The position numbers were made by a program, and so were the translations under genes. Positions 33,797 through 41,931 of a stretch of 64,000 nucleotides of DNA are shown one piece after another. Every line of letters begins with the position of its first letter. The stretch's first letter is position 1. The DNA is from AP-15 sp963736715 (lineage in GTDB: Bacteria; Pseudomonadota; Alphaproteobacteria; ATCC43930; CGMCC-115725): the NCBI GenBank assembly GCA_963736715.1, contig CAVTQA010000042.1, positions 1 through 64,000 on the forward strand, in the 5' to 3' direction. The notes under the pieces were generated by a model, which did no database searches, was not told the origin of the DNA, and saw only the letters and a list, made by a program, of their open reading frames with translations.

Positions 33797-33882
33797 GTCA
33801 TTCCCGCGAAAGCGGGAAATCCATCTGCATCAACGGTTTATCAATTCCGGCTCTCCGCTTCGCTACGGCCGGAATGACGAAT
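33797..33882. repeat. REP-like palindromes
   Basis: CATTCCCGCGAAAGCGGGAA and a second palindrome ATTCCGGCTCTCCGC...GGCCGGAATGACG, of the same general class as those at 5.1 kb. The interval 33.6-34.0 kb holds only these repeats and no gene. Confidence 0.5.
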
Positions 33883-33997
33883 TCGGGGTCACCGGCCTTT
33901 TTTCAGCATCCTGCTAGAGGCCAGACCCGCTGACCCAAAATCTTGTGCGGCGGCCCAAATTACGACGGCACGCGTAAGTGACCAATTATGGACCGCC

Positions 33998-34264
33998 TCA
34001 TTGTGGGCGGCCCTCCGGCGGCACGCCTTGGCGCTCTGCCAGCCGGACCAGGATCGCCAGCATCCGGCTCATACGCTCTTCCTGTATCGAGAACCGCTGC
34101 TCGAAATTGGCGAACCGGGTTTCGAGTGCGCTGAACCTCGCCTCTAGGCTAGTAAAGCGGATTTTGAGATCGGCGACCTCGAGTTTTAGGTCGTGTACCT
34201 GATCGGTCAGGCTAGCGACACGCGCTCCGAGTAGTTCGAGGCTAATCTTCTCTTCGCTCATCAT
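33998..34264 (-). CDS. Small coiled-coil protein
   Basis: An 88-residue protein starting at paired ATG codons after a GTG (GTGATGATGAGC). Almost all of it is heptad-patterned: LLGARVASLTDQVHDLKLEVADL, then three near-repeats of the type RFTSLEARFSALETRFANFEQ, each with RF-x-x-(L/F)E. The tail RLAERQGVPPEGRPQ is short and unstructured. No membrane segment. Probably an oligomeric trimer- or tetramer-forming coiled coil; function unknown. Confidence 0.6.
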   Translation of the reverse strand: MMSEEKISLELLGARVASLTDQVHDLKLEVADLKIRFTSLEARFSALETRFANFEQRFSIQEERMSRMLAILVRLAERQGVPPEGRPQ

Positions 34265-34376
34265 CACCCTTCGCGTGTTTTCATGCCCGTAATATACGTG
34301 AAAACCTAGCTTGTTACCCCCGAGTTTATCGTAAACGCTGGAATATCGGGATTGATCGATGGCGCACGGTGAACCT

Positions 34377-35360
34377 TCATTCAATCACCTCGTCGGCGCG
34401 GGCGAGGATCGATTGTGGCACAGTCAGGCCGAGCGCCTTGGCGGTCTTGAGATTGACGACCAGCTCGAATGTGGTCGGTTGCTGGACGGGCAGATCGGCG
34501 GGCTTGGCGCCCTTCAGGATCCTTCCGGCGTAAATGCCGGCCTGGCGAAGGACGGCTGCGTCGTCAATTCCATAGCTGATCAGACCGCCTGCCGCGACGA
34601 ACGCGCGGTGCGCATAGACCGCCGGAACGGCATGACGCGATGCCAACGCCACGAGTTGCCCGCGCCGGCTTGATAAGAACGAATCGGCGTCGACGACGAG
34701 CGCGCCGGCTTGCATTTGGGCGAGGGAGGCGAAGGCGGCGTCGATCTCGCCTCCGGCGCCGGCCTTCAGGACAGCGAGCTTTACCCCCTTCGCACGCGCT
34801 GCTTCCTGCACGTCTCGGATCACGGGCTCGGCAGTCGCATTGTTCGGGTTTACCAGCAGGGCGATCATGCCGGCCCGGGGAACCGCCTCGGAAATCAGCT
34901 CGAGCAGCTTGGGCATCAGCTGGGCGGCGATGTTGCTGAAGCCCGTGAGATTGCCGCCGGGCCGGGCGAGACTGGCAACCAAGCCGCTTCCGACCGGGTC
35001 GCTGACGGCGGTGAAGACTATCGGGATCGCCGAGGTTGCGCTTTTCGCCGCCAGTGCCGGAGGCGTGCCGCCGGCTGTTACGATCACGTCGACCTTGCGG
35101 CTGACGAGGTCGGCCGCCAACGCGGGCAACCGATCATAATCGCTCTCGGCCCAACGGTATTCGAACGCCAGGTTTTGGCCATCGACGTAGCCGATTTCGC
35201 TCAGTCCCTGGGCGACCGGGCCGCTGCCCAAAGGGTTCGGTCCGCGCGAAAAGCTGCTGAGCAAGCCGACCACCGGCATCGCCCTCTGCTGCGCGCGAGC
35301 GGCACCGGGCCAAGAGATTACGACGCTGCCGAGAAGGACCAAGAGGTCCCGCCGCTTCAT
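34377..35360 (-). CDS. ABC transporter substrate-binding protein (ABC_sub_bind family), third of three
   Basis: A 327-residue exported binding protein with a Sec/TAT-like signal MKRRDLLVLLGSVVISWPGAARAQ. Lobe 1 has VVGLLSSFSRGPN and LAADLVSRKVDVIVTAGGTP; the hinge reads IPIVFTAVSDPVGSGLVASLARPGG; lobe 2 has GALVVDADSFLSSRRGQLVALA; the tail is ILKGAKPADLPVQQP...ILARADEVIE. It starts with ATGA overlapping the stop of the preceding paralogue. No permease or ATPase gene lies nearby. The family is often linked to amino-acid or sugar uptake or to sensory roles; ligand unknown. Confidence 0.88.
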   Translation of the reverse strand: MKRRDLLVLLGSVVISWPGAARAQQRAMPVVGLLSSFSRGPNPLGSGPVAQGLSEIGYVDGQNLAFEYRWAESDYDRLPALAADLVSRKVDVIVTAGGTPPALAAKSATSAIPIVFTAVSDPVGSGLVASLARPGGNLTGFSNIAAQLMPKLLELISEAVPRAGMIALLVNPNNATAEPVIRDVQEAARAKGVKLAVLKAGAGGEIDAAFASLAQMQAGALVVDADSFLSSRRGQLVALASRHAVPAVYAHRAFVAAGGLISYGIDDAAVLRQAGIYAGRILKGAKPADLPVQQPTTFELVVNLKTAKALGLTVPQSILARADEVIE

Positions 35361-36352
35361 TCGATCACCTCGTCGGCGCGGGCCAGGATGGTTTGGGGGA
35401 TCGTCAGACCCAACGCCGCCGCGGTTTTGAGGTTGACGACCAGCTCGAAGTTTGTCGGCGCCTGAACCGGCAGGTCGGCCGTTTTGGCGCCCTCGAAAAT
35501 GCGGCTGACATACGCCGCGGCGCTGCGAAACAAATCCTCGGCAACGATGCCGTAGCTCAAAAGACCGCCGATCTTGGTGAAAAAACGATACGGATAGAGC
35601 GCGGGCAAGCGGTGGCGGGCCGCCAGTGCGACGATCAGGTTGCGGTGGTTGATCGCGAAAGCGTCGGGCAGGACGACAAAGGCGCCGCCCGGCTGAGTTG
35701 CAAGAGCCGTCATTGCGTTTTCGATATCGGCTTTGCTGTTGACCGGAACGGCGCTCGTCTGCACGGCCAATACGGGCCCCGCAGCCTCGAAAGGCTGCAG
35801 GAAATAGGCGGCAAACGGAGCAGTCGCAGGATTGTAGAGCATCGCCACGCGCCGGATCGCGGGCGAGGTCTCCTTGACGAGCTCCACCCATTTGCCGCCC
35901 AGAGACGGTTCGATGTTGATATCGGTAAAGCCGGTGACATTGCCGCCGGGGCGCGACAGCTGTTTGGCGAAGCCGCTGCCGAGCGGATCGGAAACTACTG
36001 CGAACACGATCGGGATCTTACGCGTCTCCTTGAGGAGAGCGGCCACAGCGGGGGTGGTGACCGCAAAAATCACGTCGGGCCGCCGTTTCACCAACTGGTT
36101 GGCCAAGCTTTGCAGCCGACCGGGATCGTCTGCGGCCCAACCATAGTCGATCTCGAGATCGCGGCCCTCTCGCCACCCCGCCTCATCGAGGCCCTTGCGA
36201 AATGCCTCGATCCAGCGGCGTGCCAAGCCATCGCCTTCGCCGAACGTCGTCAGAACGCCGATCCGCCGCATCCGGTCCGCCGACTGCGCGCCGGCCGACC
36301 TCGGCGACAATACCGCACCGGCAAAGAACGCTAGGACACTCCTCCGCCTCAT
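35357..36352 (-). CDS. ABC transporter substrate-binding protein (ABC_sub_bind family), second of three
   Basis: A 331-residue paralogue with signal RRRSVLAFFAGAVLSPRSAGAQ. Characteristic parts are RRIGVLTTFGEGDG, LEIDYGWAADDPGRLQSLANQ, IPIVFAVVSDPLGSGFAKQLSRPGGNVTG, PGGAFVVLPDAFAINHRN and RIFEGAKTADLPVQAPTNFEL. It overlaps both neighbours by four bases, so the three are translated as a unit. Sequence differences concentrate in the ligand-facing loops (AINHRN here against LSSRRG in the third), suggesting different ligands. Confidence 0.88.
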   Translation of the reverse strand: MRRRSVLAFFAGAVLSPRSAGAQSADRMRRIGVLTTFGEGDGLARRWIEAFRKGLDEAGWREGRDLEIDYGWAADDPGRLQSLANQLVKRRPDVIFAVTTPAVAALLKETRKIPIVFAVVSDPLGSGFAKQLSRPGGNVTGFTDINIEPSLGGKWVELVKETSPAIRRVAMLYNPATAPFAAYFLQPFEAAGPVLAVQTSAVPVNSKADIENAMTALATQPGGAFVVLPDAFAINHRNLIVALAARHRLPALYPYRFFTKIGGLLSYGIVAEDLFRSAAAYVSRIFEGAKTADLPVQAPTNFELVVNLKTAAALGLTIPQTILARADEVIE

Positions 36353-37320
36353 TCGATGACCTCGTCGGCACGGGCGAGGATCGATTGCGGGATCGTCAGC
36401 TCCAGCTGCTTGGCGGTCTTGAGATTGACGATGAGATCGAATTTGCGCGGCGGCTCGACCGGCAGGTCGGCCGGTTTTGCCCCTTTGAGGATCTTGTCGA
36501 CAAAGCCTGCGGCGCGGCGGAACAGGTCGCCGTAATCGGCGCCGTACGACATCAATCCCCCACCGACCGGGAAGACGCGGAAGGAATAGATCGCGGGCAG
36601 ACGGGATTCCGCGGCGAGCGCGATGAGCTGGGCGCGCTTGGCGGGACCCAGAGGGCCGGAAGCTACGTACACGGCCTCGCAGCGCTCGCCGCGCAACCGC
36701 GCGAAGGCGAGTTCGAGGGCTGTGCCGGTCGTCGCCTCGAGCATCAATGGCTCGATCTTCATCCGCGCGGCATCGCTGCGGATGTCCTGCAGCTTTTGCT
36801 CGAGGCCGGGATCCTTCCTGACGATTACCGCCACCCGGCGCAGCCCGGGGACGAGCTCCTGCAACAGCTCCAACCGCGTTGCGATCACCTCGGATGAAGA
36901 CAAAGACAAGCCCGTGACGTTGCCGCGGGGCTGCGCCAGGCTCGCGACTACGCCGAGCGCAACCGGATCGTCGACGCCGACCAGAACGATCGGGATCGTC
37001 AAGCTCGCCCGCGTTGCGGCGAGCGTGGCCGGCGTCCCGCCGGTGACCAAAAGGGCGACGCCGGAGCCGATCAGCTCCTTGACGATGCCGGGCAACTGCT
37101 CGGCGCGCTCCTCGGCCCAGCGATCGAGAACCACGATGTTGCTGCCGTCCTTCCAGCCGAGCGCGGCGAGACCTTCGCGAAATGCGTCGAGCAGGCCGTC
37201 GCTCTCCTGCCGTGACCCCACCTGAACAAAGCCGATGCGCGCAGCCGGGGTCTCCGCCGCGGCCGGGTTCCGGGTTACCGCCGTGCCGGCGGCGAGCAGC
37301 AGCAAATCGCGCCGCCTCAT
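36349..37320 (-). CDS. ABC transporter substrate-binding protein (ABC_sub_bind family), first of three
   Basis: A 323-residue paralogue with signal MRRRDLLLLAAGTAVTRNPAAAE. It retains IGFVQVGSRQESDGLLDAFREG, LVTGGTPATLAATRASLTIPIVL, LAQPRGNVTGLSLSSSE, and the tail ILKGAKPADLPVEPPRKFDL...ILARADEVIE. Immediately upstream of its ATG the sequence GAGGTCATCGAATGA still spells the last codons and stop of yet another copy, so this triplet was once at least a quadruplet. Confidence 0.88.
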   Translation of the reverse strand: MRRRDLLLLAAGTAVTRNPAAAETPAARIGFVQVGSRQESDGLLDAFREGLAALGWKDGSNIVVLDRWAEERAEQLPGIVKELIGSGVALLVTGGTPATLAATRASLTIPIVLVGVDDPVALGVVASLAQPRGNVTGLSLSSSEVIATRLELLQELVPGLRRVAVIVRKDPGLEQKLQDIRSDAARMKIEPLMLEATTGTALELAFARLRGERCEAVYVASGPLGPAKRAQLIALAAESRLPAIYSFRVFPVGGGLMSYGADYGDLFRRAAGFVDKILKGAKPADLPVEPPRKFDLIVNLKTAKQLELTIPQSILARADEVIE

Positions 37321-37335
37321 TCGATGACCTCCCGC
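37321..37335 (-). pseudogene. Five-codon tail of a deleted fourth binding-protein paralogue
   Basis: Read on the minus strand, GAGGTCATCGAATGA gives EVIE-stop in the same ATGA-overlap position that each intact paralogue has relative to the next gene. Sequence further upstream is unrelated. It marks a deletion breakpoint. Confidence 0.55.
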
Positions 37336-37619
37336 GTCCCGCGCACCGGCATGATCGCGTCACGGAACGGACTCAATCCCCCCGCGTCTCACACGATAAA
37401 TCGTTAGCGCTGCGTTCGACGCTTATGGAGATTGACCCAGACCCCTGCAGGATAGCACGACCGGCGCCGCCTCACCTCCATACTTCGGCGGGTCTGGACT
37501 AGGTGAAGGTGTGCGCACCAACGACGGAGAGTTCGCCGCGCTCATCGCCAGCCGGCAGACCTTCTCCGAGCGAGCCAGCGACCTGGCCACCGCCGCCGCA
37601 AGACGGTCCTGCTCTCGTC

Positions 37620-37857
37620 AAGAAAGATATACGGGAAAGATACGGTGAGCGCCGATTTCGAGCATTAGGAAAGGTCGGCGAAGAATGTTCATGGTTGGCT
37701 ATACGTGGAGAGGATCGGTTTTACGGATCATCAGCGCGTGGAAGGTGGGTGAGGATGGCAAAGGCGATATGAGGAAATACTCTCGATGAACTGAGGGAGA
37801 TGCATGAGCGGGGCGAAACCGAAAATCGCCCCGACGCTCCTCTGTTTGAGCACTGAC
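37620..37857 (+). pseudogene. Degenerate brnT-brnA toxin-antitoxin remnant
   Basis: The segment aligns by eye with the brnTA module at 45.83-46.33 kb. RERYGERRFRALGKVGEE matches the BrnT core REDYGEQRFRALGRVDDE. After a frame change comes GYTWRGSVLRIISAWKVGEDG, the BrnT C-terminus. This overlaps LDELREMHERGETENRPDAP, the BrnA start. The BrnA part stops after FEH, where the sequence switches directly into prfC. The first ~60 codons of brnT are replaced by unrelated sequence. Confidence 0.7.
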
Positions 37858-38811
37858 CGAGAAAATTGCTGCTATTCGGCGGGGCGATCCAGCTGGCGGG
37901 CGAGGTCAAGGCGAGCGGCGGCGGGTGCGCTCGGATTGGATGGCGGTCGAGCGCGAGCGCGGCATCTCGGTCTCCTCGGCGCTGATGAGGCTTCGAGCAT
38001 AAGGGGCTCGCCTTTAACCTGCTCGACACGCCGGGCGACCAGGATTTCAGCCCACTGGGATTTCAGCGAGGACACCTACCGCACCCTGACCGCGGTACCC
38101 CCACCCTTCCCTCCCCCGCTCGCGGGGGAGGGTCAGGGAGGGGCCACTCGACGCCGCCCCCACTGGCGCCAAGGGGGTTGACGAGCAGACCCGCAAGCTC
38201 TTCGAGGTCTGCCGATTGCGCGACGTGCCGGTCATCACCTTTGTCAACAAGCTCGACCGCGAGGCGCCGCGACCCGTTCACCTGTTGGCGGAGATCGAGC
38301 AGTCGCTGGCGCTCGACGTGACCCCGGCCTCCTGGCCGATCGGCACGGGACGCGACTTTTTCGGCACCTATGATTTGTTCACCGATGCGCTGTTATTGTT
38401 CGAGCGCGGCGTCCACGACCGGGTCACCGAGCCGGTGCGCTGCACCGGTCTCGACGACCCGAAACTGCCGCGGCTAATGCCGAATGCCGCACTACGCCAA
38501 ATTGCGCGAGGAGGTCGAGACGGCGAGGGGGCTGTGCCCGCCGTTCGACGAAGAGGCCTATTGCGAAGGCCATCTGACGCCGGTTTATTTCGGCAGTGCG
38601 TTGAATAATTTCGGGGTGCGCGAAATTATTGCGCGGGGTGGCCGAGCTCGCGCCGCCGCCGCGCCCGCAACCGGCCGATCCCTGCCCGATCTCGCCCGAG
38701 GAGCCCAAGGTCGCCGGTTTCGTCTTCAAGGTGCAGGCCAATATCGACCCGCCGCACCGCGACCGCATCGCCTTTGTGCGGATCGCGTCCGGCCGTTTCC
38801 AGCGCGGCATG
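37856..38811 (+). pseudogene. prfC fragment A (broken copy of release factor 3 gene)
   Basis: About 950 bases homologous to codons ~27-330 of the intact prfC at 50.2 kb, with several frame breaks. Relative to the intact gene it lacks about nine bases near 37912, has 16 extra bases at 38051-38066 (CCCACTGG plus a second GATTTCAG), a GC-rich palindrome at 38098-38145 replacing VDSAVMV, and a second CCCACTGG at 38159-38166. Downstream stretches still read well, for example KLFEVCRLRDVPVITFVNKLD and ALDVTPASWPIGTGRDFFGTY. It ends at RIASGRFQRGM. Confidence 0.88.
38098..38145. repeat. Short GC-rich palindrome within prfC fragment A (family member 6)
   Basis: CCCCCACCCTTCCCTCCCCCGC / GCGGGGGAGGGTCAGGGAGGGG, inserted at the same prfC site as the element in fragment B. 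Confidence 0.65.
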
Positions 38812-38869
38812 GCAGAGCTGAGGATGGGCAACCTCCATCTATTTCCAAAATGACCTGCCAAGTAACTCT

Positions 38870-39010
38870 GACGTAACAAACTAAATCTGGTCTTTTATCC
38901 GTAACACTCGCGCTCTATTACAATTAATTACATAATAACACGTTACGCACATCAAAGATTTACAGCAGCCCTGTAGGCTCTCTCCACCAAACGCCATATT
39001 GCGTCGGCCG
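38870..39010 (+). promoter_or_regulatory. AT-rich leader of the second ECF sigma gene
   Basis: A sharply AT-rich stretch following the prfC fragment, with GACGTAACAAAC, CCGTAACACTC and AACACGTTACGC, that is, repeated GTAAC motifs in both orientations, ending at AGGAGCCATAAAG before a GTG start. It resembles the leader of the paralogous sigma gene at 17 kb in base composition and TGTAA/GTAAC content. Confidence 0.4.
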
Positions 39011-39023
39011 AGGAGCCATAAAG

Positions 39024-39542
39024 GTGTCAGAATTTCACCAACTCATCGAACACCAGATCCCGCGATTGCGGCGCTATGCGCGGGCGCTCACTCGCAACCG
39101 CGAACGGGCGGACGATCTGGTGCAGGACACGCTCGGCCGCGCGCTGACCAAGGAAAAATTTTGGCAACCCGGCACCAATCTTAGAGCCTGGCTGTTTGCG
39201 ATCATGCATAATCAAAATGTCAATAACGTTCGACGAGATAGCCGAGTATCCGAGGTGGTCGACATAGAGCGGATATCGGAGACGATGCGCGCCACGACAG
39301 ATCCCGCCGCATCGCGCAAGATGTTTGAGCTCGAACGCGCACTAGCCCAGCTTCCTCTGGAGCAGAAGCAAGTGATCCTCCTCGTGGGCTTGGAAGGCAT
39401 GTCCTATGAGGATGCGGCAGGAATTTTAAGCGTTCCGGTGGGCACGGTGCGCTCGCGCCTGTCCCGTGGGCGCGATGCTCTTCGCGAACTTTTGGATATG
39501 GAGGGACGGCATAGTTCGGCGGCTGTGCCGCGGGCGGCTTGA
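39024..39542 (+). CDS. ECF-type RNA polymerase sigma factor (paralogue)
   Basis: A 172-residue ECF sigma factor starting at a GTG (MSEFHQLIEHQIPRLRRYARAL). Region 2 contains RADDLVQDTLGRAL and LRAWLFAIMHNQNV; region 4 contains QVILLVGLEGMSYEDAAGIL and VPVGTVRSRLSRGRDALRE. It is closely related to the factor at 17.1 kb, differing mainly in the inter-region linker. No anti-sigma gene follows; the next gene is an AI-2E-type permease. Confidence 0.92.
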   Translation: MSEFHQLIEHQIPRLRRYARALTRNRERADDLVQDTLGRALTKEKFWQPGTNLRAWLFAIMHNQNVNNVRRDSRVSEVVDIERISETMRATTDPAASRKMFELERALAQLPLEQKQVILLVGLEGMSYEDAAGILSVPVGTVRSRLSRGRDALRELLDMEGRHSSAAVPRAA

Positions 39543-39663
39543 TGCTCGTCGCTGCAGCGCTGGCCCAGGGGATTTGTCCGCCAACCTTCGGCGCGAGCGT
39601 GCGGGGTAGCTACAAGAGAACATCTGTCTTGGCTTTTCTGCATCTGTCTCATGTGATCTATCA

Positions 39664-40812
39664 ATGGCGACAATAGCCAAACTCAAACTGCTCGCGACCC
39701 GAAAAGCAGCTGATCGTCGCTTGGCCGATGCGCCGATCGTTGCAGCGGCTGCTGACGAAGACGATCTGCCCATACCGTCGGATATCAAGACGGTATTTCT
39801 GGGCGGCCTGTTTCTTCTGGCGATGCTTGCCGCCTGTTATGTCGCATCCGAGATCGTCTTGCCGATCGTGCTCGCGTTCGTGCTCAGCCTTGTGCTGCAG
39901 CCGGCGATGCGGGTGTTCGAGCGGGTTTATCTGCCGCGTGGGATTGCGGCCATACTCGTCATCATCTTGTTATTTGGCACCCTCGGCGGGTTGGGGGCGG
40001 CGCTCTCGGGACCGGCGGCGAGCTGGGCGCAGAAGCTGCCCACTGGGATTCCCAAATTGGAGGAGCGCCTCAGCTTTCTCAGCCGGCCGATTGCAGCCTT
40101 ACAGAAATTTGCCGATCAGGCCCAGGGCTTAACGCAAGGGGGCGAGCCTAAAGCCGTCCCTGTGGCGGTGCAGGGCTCGGGACTCTCGGACCGGCTGCTA
40201 AGCGGCACCCGCTCTCTCGCCAGCGGATTGCTCGAAACGGTGCTTGTGCTGTTTTTTTTGCTCGTCAGCGGTGACACTTTCCTGAGGCGGCTCGTCGAGA
40301 TCCTGCCGCGGTTCAGGAACAAGCGACAGGCGGTCGACATCTCCCAACAGATCGAGAGCGATGTGGCGGCCTACCTGTTCACGATTACGATCATGAATTT
40401 GGCCGTGGGCGTGGCGACCGGCACGGTCATGGCGCTCTGCGGAGTGGGCGACCCCCTGCTGTGGGGCACGGTCGCTTTCCTGCTCAACTATATTCCCATC
40501 CTCGGACCGATGACCGGCGTCGTGGTCTTCCTGCTCGTCGGCCTTTTGTCCATCAACTCGCTATGGACGGCATTTCTGCCGGCGGGGCTATACCTGCTCA
40601 TTCACCTGATCGAAGGCGAGACAGTGACGCCAATGCTGCTTGCCCGGCGCTTTACGATCAACCCGGTGCTGGTCGTCCTCTCCTTGGTGTTCTGGTATTG
40701 GATGTGGGGCGTGCCCGGCGCCATCCTCTCGACGCCAATGCTCGCCATCACCAAGATTATTAGCGACCGCATCCGCCCCTTGATGGCGTTCGGTCATTTT
40801 ATGGAAGGGTGA
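39664..40812 (+). CDS. AI-2E family transporter (PerM-like membrane protein)
   Basis: A 382-residue inner-membrane protein with about eight hydrophobic segments: VFLGGLFLLAMLAACYVA, IVLPIVLAFVLSLVLQP, AILVIILLFGTLGGLGAAL, LLETVLVLFFLLVSGD, LFTITIMNLAVGVATGTVMAL, LWGTVAFLLNYIPILGPMTG, and LVVLSLVFWYWMWGVPGAIL. The NYIPILGP block and GxxxxPMLAI are family signatures (PF01594). Members export autoinducer-2 or act as Na+/H+ exchangers. It overlaps the cyclase gene's possible GTG start by four bases. Confidence 0.9.
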   Translation: MATIAKLKLLATRKAADRRLADAPIVAAAADEDDLPIPSDIKTVFLGGLFLLAMLAACYVASEIVLPIVLAFVLSLVLQPAMRVFERVYLPRGIAAILVIILLFGTLGGLGAALSGPAASWAQKLPTGIPKLEERLSFLSRPIAALQKFADQAQGLTQGGEPKAVPVAVQGSGLSDRLLSGTRSLASGLLETVLVLFFLLVSGDTFLRRLVEILPRFRNKRQAVDISQQIESDVAAYLFTITIMNLAVGVATGTVMALCGVGDPLLWGTVAFLLNYIPILGPMTGVVVFLLVGLLSINSLWTAFLPAGLYLLIHLIEGETVTPMLLARRFTINPVLVVLSLVFWYWMWGVPGAILSTPMLAITKIISDRIRPLMAFGHFMEG

Positions 40813-40823
40813 AGGCGATCGCG

Positions 40824-41772
40824 ATGGAGGCCCCTCCGCTCGAGAGACGTCTGGCGGCGATCCTCGCCGCGGATGTCGAGGGCTACAGCCGCCTGATGCA
40901 CGGCGACGAAGACGCGACGATGGCGACGTTGTCCGCCCGCCGCGCCGTTGTCGACGAACTCATTGCCCGACATCGAGGTCGGATCGCGAACACTGCCGGG
41001 GATAGCGTGCTCGCCGAATTTGCCAGCGTTCTCGACGCGGTTCGCTGCGCGATCGAGATCCAAACGGCCCTTCAAAGGGCAAACGAAGGCGAGCCGGAAG
41101 GGCGGCGGATGCGCTTCCGGATCGGTGTCAATGTCGGCGATGTTATGGTCAAGGACGACGATATTTTTGGCGACGGGGTCAACGTCGCCGCTAGGCTCGA
41201 GGGGCTGGTCAAGGGCGGCGAGATCTGCGTTTCGCGGGGCGTGCACGATCACCTGCGTCATCGCGGCGGCATGGTCTTTGACGATTTGGGCGAGCAGCTG
41301 GTCAAGAACATCGCGCACCCGATCCGGGCGTTTCGGCTCCGCGTCGGCGAGGCTGCGTCCGAGCAGGATGTCCCAGCCCCCGAGGAAACGGCCGAGGCAT
41401 CCGAGTTGCCTGCCGCTCCGGCGGCGGCCTCCGAACTGTCCGCCGACAACGAAGTCGCCCTCGAGCTTGCGCTTTGGGACAGCGTGAAGGACGGCAGCCC
41501 TGCCGAGCTTGAAATCTTATCTCGAGCAGTATCCGGAGGGCACTTTCGCCTCGCTCGCCCGAACACGGCTGGATGCAGCCGCGCTCTCAGCTACGGGCCC
41601 CCAAGCGCCGACGCCCGCGGATGCCGCCGCGGAAGCTCTCGATCTCGCTTTCTGGGATTCCGTAAAGGACAGCGATCGGCGCGAGGAACTCGAGGCCTAC
41701 CTCGAGCAACACCCGAATGGCCACTTCGCCGGACTTGCCCGGGCGCGCCTTTCCTCAGCGGATTTGGCTTAG
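40824..41772 (+). CDS. Class III adenylate/guanylate cyclase with C-terminal repeats (frameshifted)
   Basis: The cyclase domain (residues ~6-180) is intact: RRLAAILAADVEGYSRLM with a metal-binding aspartate, NTAGDSVLAEFASVLDAV, RIGVNVGDVMVKDDDIFGDGVNVAARLEGLV. A proline/alanine linker leads to two ~45-residue repeats, each ALWDSVKD...LESYLEQYPEGTFASLARTRL, a motif often attached to cyclases and caspase-like proteins. Between WDSVKDGSPAELE and the rest, one extra A at 41512-41514 shifts the frame; the shifted reading ends at 41792 as arginine-rich shadow, while the restored frame ends at 41772. An earlier GTG at 40809 is an alternative start. Confidence 0.85.
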
Positions 41773-41931
41773 CGCGCGGCCTGGCCCTATGAAGTACCTT
41801 GCGGACATTGATGCCGGCCGCAACCCGGGTCTGCAATTGCGCCATCCCCGCATGGGTAGGTCGGTTTGATTGACTGACTACGCCTCCCCATAATATATGG
41901 CCCTTTAAACGCAATAAACCTCGGGGGATGG

